A DNA stretch of 64,000 bases from Argyresthia goedartella (taxonomy: Eukaryota; Arthropoda; Insecta; Lepidoptera; Argyresthiidae). The notes beneath the pieces are model-generated. The model did not search any database. It worked only from the letters and a program-made list of their open reading frames with translations, and was not told the origin of the DNA. A program made the position numbers and the translations under genes. The DNA is taken from the NCBI GenBank assembly GCA_949825045.1, contig OX463813.1, positions 3,782,001-3,846,000 of the forward strand. Reading direction: 5' to 3'. Shown here one piece after another: positions 11,300 through 21,839 of the stretch. Numbering within the stretch: the stretch's first letter is position 1; each line of letters opens with the position of its first letter.

Positions 11300-12451
11300 T
11301 GTAAGAATTATAGAAAGGGGGCCATCCATATTAAAATTAAATTAAATTAAATTAAAAAAATTAAAAAATTATTTATTTACCAGAAAGTTATGTAACAGTC
11401 TAATATTATGCTTATGACCCACACACTAGGTATAACCTGTATCGTGGAGGTCTATAATGAAATTTCAATGTTGTGTTGTCCTGAGTTTGGGATAGCAACA
11501 GCAATAAAATAAAAAGTAATTATAATTAGGGAACTCTTACATACCAAGGTGACCAAACCCTCCCAGACCACTGAAATAGTAATATAAAATATACTACACA
11601 CATAAACAATATATATCTATATATAATTAGGGATAAGGATAGATAAATAAGTAAATAAGCAATTCTGAATTTGTTTTAGAAAGAGAATTTGTAGACTAGA
11701 AGCGCTTCAGTGGAATCATAATCTAATGTCACTAGCCACTTCAAGAGCTTAACCCTCAACTCGCGTACAGTGGTAGTTTTGACTTCGTTGTGCTTGCATA
11801 TTATATTGTATAGGTGTGGCAAAGCGAAGAAACTGAACCTTTTCGCAAATGTCGTGTTCACTGCTGGCAGCTGCACCCTATAAATTCTTTTTTCCCAGAG
11901 ACGGGGGAAATCCTCTGCATTAATTGAAATTCTGTGCTGGAGAAGTGATGCCCTGAGAATGTAAAGTTGGCGTACTGAAAGTACATTGCATTCGCTGAGG
12001 ATTGATTTTGTGGGGTAGCGGAACGGTTTCCTCGTCATCACTTTTAGGATCGATCGCTGTGCTCGTTCCAGAGTTATGAGATCTGATAACTTATGTATTT
12101 ACGCGTGTTGTATACAAGAATGAAATAGGTATGTATTTGTGTACATAGGTAAAGGTTTATTATCATTGATTTACAATCTCTCTTATATCGACTCGACTAA
12201 CGTACAAATTCCGTCAAAGCGTAATATCTGTATTAAGTTATTAATAAAAAAAAACTTACATTTATTCTCCTCAAACCAACTTACAACAATTTCTCAATTT
12301 TTATTTTTCTCTCCTCAATGACTGACTCCGTAGGTACCTCCCCGCTTTTCACCTTTTTCTACGGCCCGGTAGTCCCTTCACCGCTTCAAATATATGCGCG
12401 GCTCGATAGTTCAGTCCATCAGTTCACACATTATTTATTTAGTTGCTAACA
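11300..12451 (-). repeat. Gypsy-A 3' LTR, enlarged by a LINE insertion
   Basis: It matches the 5' LTR (19487-19930) over both ends: 11300-11331 and about 12079-12451. About 747 bp of LINE sequence (11332-12078) interrupts it. Compared with the 5' LTR it also lacks a roughly 39-bp palindromic segment (see 19839-19910). Confidence 0.88.
11332..12078 (-). mobile_element. 5'-truncated LINE tail inside Gypsy-A LTR
   Basis: The minus strand encodes the last 120 or so residues of a LINE ORF2 (12041-11676; open upstream to about 12078), including the R-K-P-F-R-Y-P-T segment and the R-V-Q-L-P-A-V-N-T-T-F-A-K-R-F-S-F motif typical of the C terminus of insect CR1/Jockey-type RTs. A 3' UTR and an AATTT-type repeat tail (11332-11375 on the plus strand) follow. 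Truncation at the 5' end and a simple-sequence tail are normal for target-primed reverse transcription. No clear target duplication is seen beyond about 2 bp. Confidence 0.8.
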
Positions 12452-13716
12452 GACGGCCGTCCTGCAAAAGGGGATGTCCTCATTCCCAGTCGGCCATTCG
12501 TTAAGTTGTATGACTCTATACAATTTTAATTATTCGTGTGGCCTTACTTCTATCGGAACTACACTTTTTTTTTTTATTATGGCGTCGTGCCTACTCTATA
12601 TAATCCAGACAACAACTAGAAATTATCTTATTACCAAATAGTATTAACATTTTTTTTTTATTTTATAAATCAACTTTACGCTTAAAATCAGTAACTACAA
12701 GTAGTTACACTAACTACAGCAAAACTAAATAAACCAGTTAACAGATGCATGTCCTACGGGTCCAATTTGTATCCCTATTTTATGTATTTGGGTCCCTATT
12801 GCTCTGAATCATTCGCTGCCGGAGGCGGTTGTCTACGTTGCATCATCTGAAAAAGTTAAAGTACTTTAGTAAATACTGCTGTTTACTGTTTACTCCTGCT
12901 GTTTAAGCAAAAATAATGATTATTAGGGTATGAAAATAATGTGCCATTTTATGCAGAGGTATAATATTTGTTTTTTCCATCTAATTACTAACATTATAAA
13001 CTGTTTCATTGCAACGCCGGGACCTTACAGAAGGATTCAGTAGTTTTCGTCACAACTTACGCCCATATAATGTATACTATCACCTATAATTATTAGTGAA
13101 GTTAAGATAAAAGAGTGAAGTAATATTAAATGTTATGTTAGGAATTGATTTGTAATTTAAATACATACAGTTTGTTCTGTACATTAAGTAGGTTAGTGAC
13201 TGTGACACGGCGCGGTACCCGCTAACCGTTTGCACCTCAGGCCTGATTAATGGTTGAGACAATGGCTGTGACACGGCGCGTTAAACCGCTAACCGTTTGC
13301 ACCCCAGGCTCGGATAATGGTTGAAACACTGGCTGTGACACGGCGCGTTAAACCGCTAACCGTTTGCACCCCAGGCTCGGTATTTATTAAGAAGCCGCTG
13401 TGTAGTAAGGTACTCTGGCAATCTTATTGCCCGCCATTCGCTACCAGCACTTGCTTCTGCAATCATAAAAAATAATTATTAATCAGTGTAAATTGTATGC
13501 ATCAAGACTTACATTGTATTACTGCATATTTAGTTCGTTCTAAAAGTGACCGTGCTCCATACCCCGTGTCACCTGTGTGTTGCTTCTGTCAGCGGGTGGA
13601 TTACGAAATATATTATGTATAAAATAGTATTACGGTGTTTGTGCTTGTGTGAGGTCCAGAAATATCATATTAATAGAATTCCATAACATGTTATTTAGAT
13701 ATATTTAAGATAAATA
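12452..13716. other. Gypsy-A 3' noncoding region
   Basis: No open frame is supported between the Pol stop and the 3' LTR. Next to the LTR is a block (minus strand: GAGGACAT ... CAGGACGG) that also occurs, slightly changed, next to the Gypsy-B 3' LTR, so it may carry the plus-strand priming signal. The tandem repeat at 13200-13380 is listed separately. Confidence 0.55.
13200..13380. repeat. 67-bp tandem repeat in Gypsy-A 3' region
   Basis: Units starting 'ctgtgacacggcgcg' at 13200, 13266 and 13333 give a period of 66-67 bp, about 2.7 copies. Units two and three are nearly identical, and the first is more diverged. It lies in the same relative place as the hairpin array of Gypsy-B, but with unrelated sequence. 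Confidence 0.85.
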
Positions 13717-14709
13717 TTAAGTTTTTTTTTTTAATAGGCAATCCGAGTCACTGCTTTCGTGGTTGTCGTCGTCTGAACAATGTTCTAGTCGGTCATAAGC
13801 GTCGTCTTCATCGTCAGTATACCTGCTGGGTGCAAATGTTATCCATGGTTTTAGGTGATCTGCTGGAAATATGCTTTTGTACCTTCTTTTAGATAGGCCC
13901 TGGATGCTTGATATCTTGTAACGATCGTTTTCTAAAACGGCAGTCACCTTAAAAGGTCCTCTGAAATTTCTGCATAACTTTTTGCTCTTACCATCGGCGG
14001 GATTTTGATGATTAGGAATCATTACTAGGTCATTCTTTTTGTATATTTTTGTAGCTGCTCTTTTGCTATCAAATCGTTTTTTCATATAGTTCTGACTCTT
14101 CTCTGTATTTGCTTCGGCTGCCTGACGTATTTAATCTCTGTCAAGAATCTTGTGGGATGTTTCTGGTAAATCGGAGATAGCATTCAGTATTGGGCCTTCT
14201 TCCGGGCTAACTGTTCGTAGACCAAATACTATCTCGGATGGTGATTTTCCAGTCGGCTTATTTACGGTATTGTTAAGGCTCCATTGTAGTTTTCCTGTTC
14301 TAATATCCCAGTCTCTCTCGTCTTTATTGTAATTTGTTGCCGCTAATGATTCTAGTATAGTTCTATTGTATCGTTCGATTTGGCCGTTGGCTCGTGGCGT
14401 TGCCACGGCGTTTAAAACGTGTTTAGTCCCTATTTCCTTTACGAATGTTTTAAAGGCAGATGATGTGAAACTTGTACCTCGGTCGGTGATCATTACTTTG
14501 GGGCTACCAACTATGTTAAATATTTCTTCGAGAGTTCGGATGGTGGTCCTTGTTTTCACATCTTTGACCGGTTTTACAAATAGGAACTTGCTAAACCCAT
14601 CTATTATGCCTAAAATATAGGTGTTCCCTTTTCTGCTTCTGATAAACGGGCCTAAGTGGTCCATGTGGAGTGTGTGAAAAGGTACGTTACCTTTAGGTAT
14701 GGGGTGCAA
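13717..14709 (-). pseudogene. Gypsy-A integrase core and acidic C terminus
   Basis: 14709-14131 encodes the catalytic core: D in M-D-H-L-G-P-F, D in I-T-D-R-G-T-S, and E in Q-I-E-R-Y-N-R-T. A stop near 14131 and a frame change separate it from 14085-13717, which holds the C-terminal domain (L-C-R-N-F-R-G-P-F-K-V) and an acidic Asp/Ser-rich tail. The first part of the integrase, the zinc-binding domain, is in the upstream block and is cut by the palindrome at 14752-14803. Gypsy-B has the same layout in one frame. Confidence 0.85.
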
Positions 14710-14722
14710 TAGTCCGGATGGC

Positions 14723-17224
14723 TTACTTGTAGAAGCTTTGTTGTAGGCACAGTAAAAAAATATGTAGCAGCGTGTATAAACACGCCGCTACATATTTTTT
14801 TACAAAGCGTTTCATTCTCGGAAACCAATAATCCTGTCTCATTTTATCGAGGGTTTTATCGAATGCAAAATGGCCGGATTCATCATGGCATAATTGGCAT
14901 ATACGCCACCTTGCGCCTGAAGGGACAACCCATTTGATCTGATCTTTGACCTTTCTGTATACTTTGTCGTCTCGGATAACAAAATTGTTTGCAATATCTT
15001 TAACCTCCTTCTTGTTACTTTGTAGCATGCATTTAATATGTTTTAATTTTGGATCGGACAATTGTACAGTTTGTAACCAGTCTGTAGTTAATATTTTCAT
15101 AATTTCGTATTCTCGTGCATTGCACAGATTATGCGCAGTATCGTCCTCAATAGGGTTCCTGCTCAACGCGTCGGCGTGCTTCATATTATCTCCGGGCCTA
15201 TATTCTATGCTGAAGTCGTACTCCTGCAGTAAGAGCCACCACCTAGCTATACGAGGAAGTAGGTCTCTTTTCGTGAGGGTAGTACGGAGCGCGTTGCAAT
15301 CAGTGTAAACCTTGAAAGGTATACCTATCAAATAAATACGGAATTCCTTTAATGATAAAACTACGGCGAGGGTTTCCAGCTCGAATGAGTGCATAAATTC
15401 TTTGTCCTTGCTAGTTTGTTTACTGAAGTATGCCACAGCTCTTGGTTGAGATTTCTCGTCGGGCTTCTGTAGTAGAATTCCACCTACCCCCAATTTACTG
15501 GCGTCACAATGTATTTCCGTTAAATACGTATGATCATACAAGGCTAATATCGGTCTTTCTACAAGCTTTTTTCTTATAATATTGAATGCATGTTCCTGCG
15601 GAACTCCCCATGTCCATGTAACGTCGCCCCTCGTAAGATAAGTTAATGGTTTCACTATGGATGAAAAATTTGGTACGAATCTCCGAAAGAAGCTTGCTAA
15701 TCCAACGAATTGGCGAACTTGATGAATGTTCTCTGGTGTGGGGAATGCTGCTACTACTTCGATCTTCTTTAGTCCTGGTCTGATGCCGTTGGCGGACACT
15801 TGATAACCTAAATAATCAAGTTCCGCTTGGAAAAAGTGGCACTTTGTAATGTTAAGGGTTAATCCTGCTTTCTGTAAGCATGCGAAGACTTTTCTCAGCT
15901 TGACTAACCCATCATCAATGGTTTTAGAAGGTGTCAGCAGGTCATCCATGTTTGGTAATGCCAACTCATACCTATCGTGACCTAAGGCTTTATTAATCAT
16001 ATGTTGAAAGACAGCCGGTGCATTCAAAAGACCGAATGGCATACGTGAGTATTCGAAATGGCCATCTGGAGTCACGAATGCCGTTAAATGTCTAGAGTCG
16101 TCCGCCATCGGTATTTGATAATAGCCCGATTTTAGATCTAAGCTTGTAAAGAATCTCATCCCATTTAATCGATCTAGCTGATCGTCAATAACTGGCATCG
16201 TATACGAGTCCTTAATGGTTTTCTTGTTCAGGGCACGATAATCAACGCATAGACGGTATTCGGCGATCTTCTTCTTTACAAGAACGATCGGACTAGCGTA
16301 AGACGAGCATGATTCCTTGATAATATTATTCTCTAACATTTCATTGACCAAATCTCGTACTATTATGCGTTCACTATATGGTAACCTGTATGGTTTATAT
16401 GATACAGGTGATTTGTCGTTCAAATTAATGTGCATTTCGGATATACTGGACATACCTAACTCGCTCATGTCTAATGCAAAGCAATCACGAAACTCGTTCA
16501 CTAGATCTATCAGTCTTTGTTTTTGTTCTATAGTCATATCTGGTCCGGTGTTCAACATATCTATAGTTATTGGTTGTTTCGGTTCTACATTGAACGTCTC
16601 TCCGGTCACAGTTAGCTTATTTACTTCTAAACTCCTTACCGAAGCATCATCGTGTTTATGCATAATGTGGTGTATTGGTAGTAAATGTATGCGCGCTATC
16701 AATTTTGATTTTTTTAATACTGTTGTGCTACCTGATATGTTTATAACCACAATTTTTCCTAGCCCAGTTGTGACCTGATATATTCCTTGAAAAACGACGG
16801 CTTCCTTTCCCTCCATAAGGGTTGTACTACCCGGAACATAAATATAGCCGGTGTAATCCGACTCTAGATGAATGTCCACGCTTCCCATACCACAGATTTC
16901 TGTATTAGAATCTATAAATGCGTTAGTTTTATCCAGCTCGGTCGTACCTGAGTACAATATTAAACTGCTACTAGTTTTGTATACGGTAACGCTTGATAAT
17001 TCGGTAAAATTTTGCCCGATAAGTATGTCTGTTTTAAGAAAGGTGTCTGGCACTATGAATACATCGACTTCGGCTGTGACAAAATCTACTGTTATTTCTG
17101 TCGACGCCCTACCCAGTGGCTTCACAGTCCCAGAAGCAAATCCCTTCAGTATAGGAATATCATTGTTCGTAATAGTGAGGTCAATATCTTTCGCCGCGGT
17201 ATCCCTAATTATTGTGCATTCCAA
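14723..17224 (-). pseudogene. Gypsy-A pol: protease remainder, RT, RNase H
   Basis: An open stretch of 833 codons. It opens just after the catalytic Asp-Phe-Gly of the protease, which lies in the other frame at the end of the Gag block, so the break falls on the protease active site. RT motifs include L-C-V-D-Y-R-A-L-N, S-L-D-L-K-S-G-Y-Y-Q and M-P-F-G-L. The palm motif reads N-M-D-D where Y-x-D-D is expected. RNase H follows (H-C-D-A-S-K-L-G-V-G, Y-T-D-C-N-A-L), then the start of the integrase zinc domain. The frame ends in sequence created by the palindromic insertion at 14752-14803. Confidence 0.87.
14752..14803. repeat. 52-bp quasi-palindrome inserted in integrase
   Basis: Arms of 24 bp (14752-14775 and 14780-14803) match with one mismatch around a 4-bp loop. 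One arm is the normal coding sequence; the other is its inverted copy, placed where two codons between the zinc-binding Cys pair are expected from Gypsy-B. The insertion shifts the frame. A template switch during replication or reverse transcription would produce this. Confidence 0.85.
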
Positions 17225-18772
17225 AATCTATGAATGCACATTTTGTAACTCCGTTTATTTTGATTTTCTTGTGGTAAATGTCCTGATCACTATTATTGCT
17301 ATTGATTAAATTTACATTGCCTACCGGGTTAGCTGTAGCTTTCGTTTGGGTACTGAGTTTATCTCCCCGGCAATACTGTGCGTTATGGCCTAAACGTCCA
17401 CACATTGTACATTTCGTACGTTCCTTGGTACATTGCGGTATTCTATAACCAAATTCTAGACAATTGTAGCAGCGCGGTCTGTCCGGATTTTGCCCGTTGG
17501 GTTTCGTAGCTATAAACTGTTGAGTTTTGTTAATTCTTGAGTCTTGTAACTTCTTATTGGCGCATACACTTCGAAGGAACCTCAATAAACATCTAGGGCC
17601 TTTGAAGTTGCCGCCTTGCGCGGTAAGCCGAATATTGTACATAAGTACATAAGTACATAATACCTTGGACACTATTTACACACATTGATCTAGCCCCAAA
17701 CTAGGATTCCCTGTATCTTGGGTACTAGACAACGATACACATACTTATATAGATAAATACTTAGATAGATAAACAACCATGACTAGGGTACAAACATCCG
17801 TGCTCATCAACAAATATTTGCCCCCATCGGGACTCGAACCCGGGACCCTTGGCTTCGTAGGCAGGGACACTGCCGACTCGGCCAATCGGGTCGTCAATTG
17901 TGATCGTATATTCCATGTACAATACAATCTACTGCTTCCCTTCCTCTTATCTTGCAGTGGCTGACCAGTTTTTCTTTCTCGAAGAAATACTCTTTGAGAG
18001 ATTCTTCGCGCCTACTTCTTCTATTTAACATTTCTGAAAGTCTATCAGCATAATTTCTGTCGTCAGGAAAGTTTTTCAACAACTTCCGTTGCCATTCACT
18101 CCACGTATAATTCACTGAAGTTAAGCCATCATACCATTTACGTGCAAGACCAGATAGTTTTGACAGTGCGTGGTATCGTATCTCATTATCATCCCATTTG
18201 TACATAACTGCTGTCTCCTTCACTTTATTCAGCCAATCTTCTATTGTTTGGGATCTTTCGGTTCGGTCAAACTTTGGTATGATGTCTTTGGCTCCAGAGA
18301 ATGTGCTGTGATTACGTTTATTGATTGCGGCGATGAATCTCTCCATGAGTGACTGTTCTCTAGATTTTGGAGGTGAAGTATTTTTCTTAGTATCACGGCG
18401 AGTTGAGGTAATCGCTCTTCGACTCGTTTCATATCGACTGCTGCTAATGGAGTCCGTGCGCGATCGGCTTGAGTCGATTGATGTTAAATTTCTTGATACA
18501 GAACTATATCTTTGACGCCTGTATTGCGTGCGCCTTTAGTATCGATTTCTTCGATAACTCCTACGTCGTAAGCGAGACCGTCGTGTGCTAGTAGATCTAT
18601 CGCTAGAGCTTTCTACTCTAGCCCTTTTTCTGGTAGAACGTGTCCGAGTCCGCCTTTTGCCCGTGGCCTTGGTTTCTCGTTCGCGTTTCCTAGATCTCCT
18701 TTCCGAAAGAGGTGGTGTCTTACATTCCGGATCGGACATGTTAACGCACTCAATTATACTCAGCTGTGTCAA
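17205..18772 (-). pseudogene. Gypsy-A gag, interrupted by a SINE
   Basis: 18772-18536 encodes a strongly basic Arg/Ser/Thr-rich N terminus; the likely start is the M-S-D-P-E-C methionine about eleven codons in. After a frame change, 18346-17894 is the Gag core (D-W-L-N-K-V ... W-S-E-W-Q-R-K-L). The SINE at 17658-17895 cuts the core. 17672-17205 then carries two zinc knuckles: the first has Tyr in place of the usual His (C-Y-N-C-L-E-F-G-Y), and the second is a normal CX2CX4HX4C. The block ends at the protease motif I-D-F-G and runs out of frame. Gypsy-B has the same arrangement uninterrupted. Confidence 0.87.
17658..17895 (-). mobile_element. tRNA-derived SINE, copy 2, inside Gypsy-A gag
   Basis: Nearly identical to the SINE at 7272-7512. 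On the minus strand it begins GACGACCCGATTGG, with an intact A box (TGGCCGAGTCGG) and B box (GGTTCGAGTCC, plus-strand 17830-17840), and ends in ATT followed by an ACTTATGT repeat tail (17639-17657). ATTGT at 17634-17638 and 17897-17901 is the likely target duplication. Without the SINE and one ATTGT copy the gag frame reads through. Confidence 0.88.
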
Positions 18773-18970
18773 TAATGGGTGAGATAGTAATGTGTAGTAG
18801 GTGTAGAAGGAAAAAAAAACAAAAGATTAGAATTTTAAACAAAAGAAAAAATAGGCAGGAAAAGGAAAAGTGAAAAATAAAAATAATCAATTAATAAAAA
18901 TAAATCTTTCCGTATTTTTCTTCTATAATTAAACAGTGTTGTACAAAACAAAGCGTATACCGTTGATATT

Positions 18971-19124
18971 ACTCTGGCCGTACAATAAAGGTCGTAGAAT
19001 ACTGACCGTACATTTTGGGGCCGCGCAATACTTGCCGAATAATTTGGGGCCGCGCAATACTGGCCTTACAATACGGGGTCGCGCGATACTGGCCGAGTAT
19101 AAAGGGCCGCGAAATATTGGCTTT
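18971..19124. repeat. 29-bp tandem array in Gypsy-A 5' leader
   Basis: The motif 'aatact' followed by 'ggcc' recurs at 18971, 19001, 19030, 19059, 19088 and 19117, a 29-bp period after the first 30-bp unit. Each unit holds a G/C-rich 'gggccgcgcaatact' core. It lies between the 5' LTR and gag, the place where Drosophila gypsy carries its insulator array; that comparison is only positional. Confidence 0.8.
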
Positions 19125-19486
19125 GCCTTTCGATACAGAAAAATGCTTAATTTATCCCTAATAAAACTTATTACTGAACAATTCTCCGGAGCAGGAAAAG
19201 AAAAACAAAAATACATGCGTATCAATGACTCCATAGACCCTCGGCGCCAACACCAAGCCGGTCCCAGTAGTGAAAATGGAAAGTCATTTAGGTTATGCTT
19301 TTCGCCATGTATTTCCAAGTACATGTACTAACTACGTATCCATTTCAAATTTATCTGCAAACTCATGCTTGCTTGACGGAATTTGTATGTCTCTGTGGTC
19401 CCAATGTCGCCAAACATTTGCATGGAGGTAAGGTAAGCTGACACGAACGGACTTGTAACTTTTTGTGAGCAATCCCACTTCTGAAT

Positions 19487-19930
19487 TGTAAGAATTATAG
19501 AAAGGGGGCCATCCATATGATATCTGATAACTTATGTATTTACGCGTGTTGTATACAGGAATGAAATAGGTATGTATTTGTGTACATAGGTAAAGGTTTA
19601 TTATCATTGATTTACAATCTCTCTTATATCGACTCGACTAACGTACAAATTCCGTCAAAGCGTAATATCTGTATTAAGTTATTAATAAAAGAAAACTTAC
19701 ATTTATTCTCCTCAAACCAACTTACAACAATTTCTCAATTTTTATTTTTCTCTCCTCAATGACTGACTCCGTAGTTACCTCCCCGCTTTTCACCTTTTTC
19801 TACGGCCCGGTAGTCCCTTCACCGCTTCAAATATATGCGCGGCTCGATAACTATCGAGCCGCTACTATGTGTGAACTGATGGACTGAACTCAGTCCATCA
19901 GTTCACACATTATTTATTTAGTTGCTAACA
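19487..19930 (-). repeat. Gypsy-A 5' LTR (444 bp)
   Basis: On the plus strand it starts TGTAAGAATT and ends TTGCTAACA. The sequence directly inside it on the minus strand is ATTCAGAAGTGG, shared with Gypsy-B (CTTCAGAAGTGG), probably the primer-binding region; the tRNA primer was not recognised. The target duplication AGTG follows at 19931-19934. Confidence 0.88.
19839..19910. repeat. Two adjacent hairpins in the Gypsy-A 5' LTR
   Basis: Hairpin one: 11-bp arms 19839-19849 and 19852-19862 with a 2-bp loop. Hairpin two: perfect 21-bp arms 19867-19887 and 19890-19910 with a 2-bp loop. The 3' LTR has only one arm of each (about 12398-12440), so about 39 bp were gained in one LTR or lost from the other. 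Confidence 0.88.
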
Positions 19931-19934
19931 AGTG

Positions 19935-20637
19935 TCTACTAATTGTTAAATACTTACGTTAGTAGAATTTTACCATAAGATTAATGATTCAGCGTCCAGC
20001 GTTCCTTGGATTTCAGAAAATGTCTGATTATATGTTTATGTGTTCATTAGTAGTAGTAAGTACTTAAAAAGTTTGTTACGCAATAACTTTAATAATAGAA
20101 ATAATGATTCAGTTTCCTATTTAGATGGTTTATAGAGCTTAGTTTTATTACTGCAAAGACCAGTAAGTAAGCGATCCTGAACGAGTATGATTTAGCTGGC
20201 CGACGGCCGAAATGGCCAAAGGCCATTTGACCATAATACGCGGCCAGGATGGCACTTATGGTCAAAGCATGTATAGTGCTTTTCTCAAAAATAAAACCAT
20301 TTATATTTATTGTGAATATTTATTTTATTCTTCTTTTTCTTCTGTAAGTATCGAATTCCTAATTCCTTATTATTTTAGTATCGAAATAGTAAACAATACG
20401 AATGAACTGATTTTTCCGCCATTTTACATCGTGCAATATAAGTGCAATTAACAACATTTCATTTTTGTTAAGGTACAAAAATGTAATGTCCATTGAGATA
20501 TATTTGAACGCTTAATGCGAAACACATTTAAATATATTTTCCCATTCATTTGTTTTAAAGATACTTTGAAAATAATTCAGATATCGAGGATTTAGGCAGA
20601 AGAACTACAAATAACTTTGCCTAGCATTAAAAAAATA
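19935..20637. other. Intergenic
   Basis: No gene is supported. A small hairpin with 11-bp arms (tttgaccataa at about 20227 and its complement at about 20256) is present in a locally GC-rich spot. Confidence 0.45.
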
Positions 20638-21117
20638 CTAGCTGACACTAGCTGTCAATGTCACCATGATGATGATGTTCTCCGACCGGGTTCGGTCACG
20701 GCGACTGTAACTGCTGGGGAAGGCCATAGATAAAAATGTATAGTAGGAGGGAAGGCGTCGTTCGTGTGCCCTCATATGGCTTGCGTAGCCTATTTTATTA
20801 GAAAAAGTGCGATTGCACTGGCCACACGTCAGCACGCCATTTGGGTGCGTGTACTGTATTGCGGCAGGTGTTCTGCCTCGTAGTTTGTCTCGCTTGGCAT
20901 CAAGAGTAGCTCTTCGCTGGGCCTCGAAATCGAAGATCTTTGTGTGCACCGTATGTGGCCACTTTGCCTTGTCTTCCGTGAGTTCATCCCACGTGGAATG
21001 GTCGATACCGCAACTCTTCATATGTCGCTTCTGCATGTCTTTGAACCTCAAGAACTGACCGCCTTGCTTGCGTTTTTCGTTCTGTAGTTCACAGTATAGG
21101 AGACGTTTTGTGTTAGA
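20638..21117 (-). pseudogene. LINE C-terminal fragment with C2H2 finger
   Basis: The minus strand is open from about 21117 to 20638. It encodes R-F-K-D-M-Q-K-R-H-M-K-S-C-G-I, W-D-E-L-T-E-D-K-A-K-W and V-H-T-K-I-F-D-F-E, then a C2H2 finger, C-G-Q-C with 12 residues to H-M-R-A-H. This arrangement is the C terminus of a LINE family whose RT is followed by a region ending in a zinc finger. The RT itself is absent, so it is a truncated relic. The exact clade is not assigned. Confidence 0.65.
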
Positions 21118-21156
21118 TGGTATGGGAACATTTCATACTGTTTTTGAGAAAAATAG

Positions 21157-21532
21157 TGTTAGGTTTTGATTATATTTTGTCGATTTGTATAATTTGTAAT
21201 GTTTTAAATGGTATATTTGAACTTTAGTATAACTATTTATTAGTTCATAGACTTATATTGATGTAAAGAGTATTTGTTTTTTAATTTAGTTTTGGTATGT
21301 TGGCGCCACTGACGGACTGACGGAAGTATCAATTGAGTGTCTTTTATATCGGTCAGGCGGGAAAGGAAAGAGGCGATGGGGTTTTTGGGGGCATTGGCTC
21401 TTGGAACGTGTTCGAGGTTGGTCGCATACCGAAACTAAGTGTGGAGTTGATTGTTCTGTGAAATATTGTGTCGCCATTTTGGAAAAGGAATAAAAGTGAA
21501 TGGTTCCACGGTGAATGCAGAGTTTTATTACA
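21157..21532 (+). repeat. Gypsy-B 5' LTR (376 bp)
   Basis: It starts TGTTAGGTTT and ends TTTTATTACA, matching 35484-35859 with one substitution (gacgg here, gatgg there). AATAAA near 21489 is the likely polyadenylation signal. CTTCAGAAGTGG follows, as in Gypsy-A. Confidence 0.9.
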
Positions 21533-21534
21533 CT

Positions 21535-21839
21535 TCAGAAGTGGTAAGTGCACGCCTTTTTCATTACGCATAAATGATTGCTCAAAACTTATTAAGAGAA
21601 GACATAAAATGTCATGACATTTCATGGTGTCTGACCTATGACGTCATTTCTATCAAATATTGAAATAGTAGACCTTACGTTGGGGTTTCCTAAAGGGGGT
21701 CAAAATTTTCATCATTTTTGACCTACGACGTACCGTTTTCGAGATATTTGCATATTTACGTTAGAAAATTATAAACGTTTTCCTATGAATCCACACTAAT
21801 GATCTCGTTTTGTGTGTGAGTCCTAGAGACTCTTAGAGC
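21535..21839 (+). other. Gypsy-B 5' leader
   Basis: Untranslated region between the LTR and the gag start. It contains the palindromic words catgtcatgacattt and tgacgtca. No tRNA primer match was recognised. Confidence 0.5.

Larger units (their letters stand above)
11300..19930 (-). mobile_element. Gypsy-A: complete but broken Ty3/Gypsy element
   Basis: LTRs with TG..CA ends (11300-12451 and 19487-19930) bound the element, and AGTG occurs directly outside both (11296-11299 and 19931-19934) as a 4-bp target duplication. Coding blocks lie on the minus strand: Gag 18772-17205, Pol 17224-13717. It is related to Gypsy-B: both have an Arg/Ser-rich Gag start, two zinc knuckles, an Asp-Phe-Gly protease motif, an acidic Pol C terminus and TTCAGAAGTGG just inside the 5' LTR. 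Damage includes a SINE, a LINE tail, frameshifts and a palindromic insertion. Confidence 0.9.

Noticed and set aside
18929..19331. Overlapping 131-codon frames on both strands
   Set aside because: They run through the 29-bp tandem array, whose lack of stops explains the length.
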